From the NCBI GenBank assembly GCA_965153455.1, contig OZ234501.1:7192001-7256000 (forward strand): a stretch of 64,000 nucleotides of DNA. Direction: 5' to 3'. This DNA is from Sphagnum compactum. Its lineage: Eukaryota > Bryophyta > Sphagnopsida > Sphagnales. The stretch's first letter is position 1, and the number at the start of each line of letters is the position of its first letter. This document shows positions 60,532 through 64,000 of this stretch, piece after piece. A program made the position numbers and the translations under genes. Below the pieces are notes generated by a model. That model saw only the letters and a list, made by a program, of their open reading frames with translations, ran no database searches and had not been told where the DNA came from.

Positions 60532-61122
60532 AGTTTAAGATCTTCTATTTTGTTAGTGTATTTGTTAGTCCATTTGTTGCAGATGACACTTTTTTGAGTT
60601 TATGATCTTCTATTTTGTTAGTATATTTGCTAGTTGGTTTGTTGCATACATTAGTAGAAAAACCCCATTTTTTGACTTGTCTGAGGTGACTATACGTGTT
60701 TTTTGTGACTATTTTTCATAAAAATAGTCACAAAAGACATTTTTAGTCGCCTAAGACAAGTCGAAAAATGGGGTTTTTCTTTTAGTGATATGACACTTGT
60801 TTAGTTTATGATTTTCTATTTTGTTAGTGTATTTGTGAGTCCATTCCTAGCAAATGACAACTTTTTAATTATGATATTCGATTTTGTTAGTGTATTTGCT
60901 AGTTGATTTGTTGTAGATGACATTTTTTAGTTTAAGATTTTTTGTTTTGATAGTGTATTTGTTAGTCGATTTGTTGCAAATGACACCTTTTTAATTTAAG
61001 ATTTTTTATCTTTTTGGTGTTTTGTTAATCGATTTGTTGCAGATGACATTTTTTTAGTTTACGATTTTTTATTTTGTTAGTGTATTTGTTAGTTGATTTG
61101 TTGTGCATAACATTTTTTTAAG
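60532..61122. repeat. Seven-unit tandem repeat, about 63 bp
   Basis: Units follow the pattern AGTTTAYGATCTTCTATTTT, GTTAGTGTATTTGTTAGTC, then GATTTGTTGCAGATGACA and a T-run. Unit 2 is split by the MITE at 60649-60787. The array starts about 185 bp upstream of the start codon of the minus-strand membrane-protein gene. Confidence 0.9.
60649..60787. mobile_element. CACTA-type foldback MITE, 139 bp
   Basis: The two halves form a near-complete inverted repeat of about 65 bp each. The left end is CATTAGTAGAAAAACCCCAT and the right end, read inward, is CACTAAAAGAAAAACCCCAT. The 3-bp duplication ATA flanks it (60646-60648, 60788-60790). Other units of the surrounding tandem array read TTGCAGATGACAC, showing the unit before insertion. 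There is no coding capacity. Confidence 0.9.
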
Positions 61123-62639
61123 TTTAAATTTTATTTATTTATTTATTTATTTTTATTGGGTTTATTTGGGCTTTTGCATTTTAGTGTTTGGGTGCAGCTT
61201 TCATTTGTTATGTCTATTTTTTGTGTTTTTTGTTGGTTCGAGATGGCCCTTGTTCACATTGTTCTTGTCTTTACATTTTAGGTGGCTTTTTGAGGCATTT
61301 TAAGAGTGCCTAGTCTCATCTTTTAATCTAGTCATGTTGTTTTTTTTTTGTAGGTGTTTTTTTTTCCTGTGTTACACCTTGGTTTTACCTTTCTTGTCTT
61401 TTGGGGTTGGCTTCAAGTTTAGTCTAACTTCATTTTGGGGTTGTTTACAACTTGATTCATGTGCCTTCGATTGTTTCATAAGATCCCTCGAACCATTGAA
61501 GACAAGGTCAGGTAGACTTTTCACTTATCCCTTAACTGAATTGCTCGAAATTTGATGGACAAATCAACATGGTTCTTTTTCCTCTTGTTGCCATATTGGT
61601 GTTTTAAAAAGTAGTAACATGTAAAATTTTAGTCACTTTGAATTTTTTTAGAGATCACATGTAATTAATTTGAGCTTCAAACATAAACTAAGTTATTAAA
61701 CCCATCAATATGTAATTGATTGGTAGTTGTATTATTGTCTAAAAATACAACAATAATTTTATAAACCTTCATTTAAAACCCATATTTTACAGCAGATTAC
61801 CATTTTTATTAATTTTGAAAATCTTTTTTAAAATTTAAAATGGTAAAACCAACATTTAACCCACCTACATCTTCAATGGAAGAACATTTTACAACTTTAA
61901 AATATCAAAATTTTCATTATAACATCATAACGTACTAATAAATGTTTTTTAAACAAAAAATATAAACTTCACAACTTGAAAAGAAATTGAAAATTTTAGA
62001 GAAAAAAATTCTTCTTCATGGTTGTCTTTTAACATGTGCAAAATTTCATGGATAAACTACCATTAAATCTAATATTTTGTAATCCTTTTGTACAATTGTA
62101 GCATTGTGACAAGGTTGTTGCAAAATGAAAATATACTCCAATTATTAATTAATTTGTTCATATTTCAATTTCATGATACAATGATATATTGGGATGTAAA
62201 CCACCATTAATTGAAATTTTTATTTTCAATTTTTTTCCAAACATCCATCATGATCTATCAAAATTCCATAGGTATTAAAACCTATTAAACTATGAGAGTT
62301 TTTTGTTTACACCGTAATGTGCTTTCACCAGTCAACAAAAGTTTTTTGCCTACCTTAAAAGTTTTATGGCGAGTGACTTGTCTTTTCTTCAGGAGAAATC
62401 CTCTCATGCATCACATGCCCCTTGTTCCCATCATACATTGGATGATTTTTCGAACATTTGTCTTTGCCAATGTCTGACTTTGGGTAGAACTAAATAATAC
62501 AAACGATCTACTGTAACTTTTTAGCTTTTAACGCCAACTATTCCCTTGGAGGACACTATTGTAACTTTATGTTAATTCCACCCGCTTCTTTCAAAGCATG
62601 TCCTTCCACTTATTTTTTACTATCAACTTGAACACACCC
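61123..62639. other. AT-rich intergenic DNA
   Basis: No gene recognised. The frames at 61103-61555 are Phe/Leu-rich products of T-runs. Confidence 0.4.
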
Positions 62640-64000
62640 TTGTCTTTGATAGGACTTTGTTTGCATAGGCCTTAACCACTGCTCCCCATTTGACTTCAGG
62701 TGGGCTTATTAGGATGGTTTATGAGCATTTTTCGGGATGTTTCATACCAAAGGAGCTATCCTCAAAGTTTTTGGAATTATTTTAGGTTATTACTGATGTT
62801 GCCCATGGTGACATCTTTAGGTCGATGGCCCTAGTGCTAGGGCCTGGCAAATTGTTGGTAATGACAAAGGACATTAGAAGTCTTCGTCATATTGCCGTAG
62901 GCAAGGTGTTTCTTTGATTTGTTAGTTGTCCCATTGTCATATAGCTTCAACGGCCATTTTAGGAGCACTTATCCCCCCATTAGTTTGGAGTGTCAACCCT
63001 TAAAGGTTATGAGACCATCCCTTTTAACATCAAAACCTTCTTCAACTTATACCCTGATTAAATCGTGATGCAAGTTGACATTGAAAATGCTTTGATGTTT
63101 ATTGAAAGAGCTACGAGATGTTGAGGACCTTTGATGAACATTGTCCCCTTTACCAAATTGTTTTATGGTGCTCATTTTTCTTTTTATTACTAGCATGGGC
63201 AGCATGAAGAAGGGGTCATTATTATTAAATCTTCTTCAGGCACAAAGCAGGGCGACCCCCTAAAAGGTCTTTTATTTATCTTGGCCCATTATCAAGCACT
63301 CTTAAAGACCATTGCATAAGCCCCCAACTATGTCTTTCCATCCCTAGCGGACGATACACACATCATGGGCCTTATGAGCAAGATTGTCCCTACCTTTGAC
63401 CACCTTTCAACCTCGTTAACCCTAGTTGGGCTTAAGGTCAAGGTGTCAAAGTGCAAGCTTTGGAATCCATCAGGGATCTCTTCAAACATAAAGATTCTTC
63501 AAGGCTGCACTTTGGTCATAGATGGCTTACGCATTTTGGGTGTGTTAGTGGGTTTTCAAAACTTTGTTATGCATATTTTAGATGAAACCTTATCTGAGGA
63601 TGTGATGTATCGATGATCTTCTTATCTTAGGAGACGCACATGTTGCATTGGGCATTTTGTCTTCACGTGCCGTTCGTTGACCTTCTTATTTAACTTAGAC
63701 AATACATCCTTCTTCTTTCATGTCTCTTTTGGCAAGTTTCGACAAGAGAGATAAGTAGGTATGTGGGGATATTATGGGTCCAGGGTCCTGGGAGTCTATT
63801 TAAGGCCCCTTAATGAAGTGTCAGGCCCAACTACTAAATCCCTTTTAATGGTATAAACATTTTATCTATGAAGGTTTGTGCCCCATTTATTTTTCTAAGG
63901 AGTTGGGTTGTAATGGTTCCATATTTATGCTCCAGGCTTCATATTTTTGATAGACCCATTTTGGAGGAGTACGTTTTTTAGGTCGAGGGGGGCCCAAACC
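62640..64000 (+). pseudogene. Second LINE-type reverse transcriptase, decayed and running off the window
   Basis: A scattered frame shows VIVMQVDIENAL-like text near 63065, then SSGTKQGDPLKGLLFILAHY (63235-63295), a stop, and APNYVFPSLADDTHIMGLMS. The open piece 63365-63616 continues with LSTSLTLVGLKVKVSKCKLW and GLRILGVLVGFQNF. After a +1 shift at about 63612 it continues IDDLLILGDAHVALGILSS. GxxQGDP and LADD are reverse transcriptase boxes. The domain style differs from the LINE at 3.4 kb, so it is another lineage. Multiple stops and the shift make it inactive. The 3' end is outside the window. Confidence 0.85.

Noticed and set aside
61103-61555. Phe/Leu-rich plus-strand frames
   Set aside because: They arise from T-rich DNA with no start context or domain.

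Overview
This window looks like nuclear DNA of a land plant. It carries five intron-containing genes. Three are recognisable plant homologues: a mitochondrial ATP synthase subunit e, a GATA26/27-type transcription factor and autophagy protein ATG13. The other two look like plant-lineage proteins of unknown function. Splice sites are canonical GT..AG, the intergenic DNA is AT-rich, and much of it is decayed transposons. The species cannot be fixed from the sequence. A spore-bearing plant or another lineage with large intergenic spaces is plausible, but this is a guess.

Layout. 1-7.97 kb has no recognised gene. It holds a 5'-truncated LINE (3419-5583) with a 12-bp target duplication, inserted in one copy of a repeat whose second copy (6226-6490) keeps the empty site. 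7.97-15.8 kb is bounded by PIF/Harbinger-like inverted ends with TTA duplications and contains a nested CACTA element (9133-11121) filled with a CTAGG-rich minisatellite. 15.8-22.7 kb holds a broken hAT transposase and a small TAA-flanked MITE. 22.7-24.7 kb is a three-exon gene for a 388-residue unknown plant protein. 25.7-30 kb holds another Harbinger-like element, a tRNA-derived SINE-like fragment and two tandem arrays. 30.46-31.39 kb is a three-exon gene for ATP synthase subunit e, easy to miss because its exons are 48, 66 and 30 nt. 31.4-43.5 kb is a gene-poor stretch.

The right part holds two convergent genes: the GATA factor (+, 44918-48264, eight coding exons) and ATG13 (-, 53765-49406, three coding exons, with an upstream ORF). 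Then come a minisatellite, a 96-bp tandem duplication, two MITE copies (one with an internal insertion) and a two-exon minus-strand gene for a predicted three-helix membrane protein (60347-57070). Upstream of that gene is a ~63-bp tandem array carrying a 139-bp CACTA-type MITE. A second, different broken LINE reverse transcriptase runs into the right edge.

The genes do not form a pathway: mitochondrial energy conversion, chromatin or transcription control, autophagy initiation and two unknowns. The main interest is the transposon stratigraphy. Several insertions can be proved within the window because a related repeat or tandem unit preserves the empty site. Minisatellites also sit just upstream of three of the five genes. 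I saw no LTR retrotransposon with intact domains, no tRNA or rRNA gene and no CRISPR array. Exon joins were worked out by hand from frame, phase and splice consensus.
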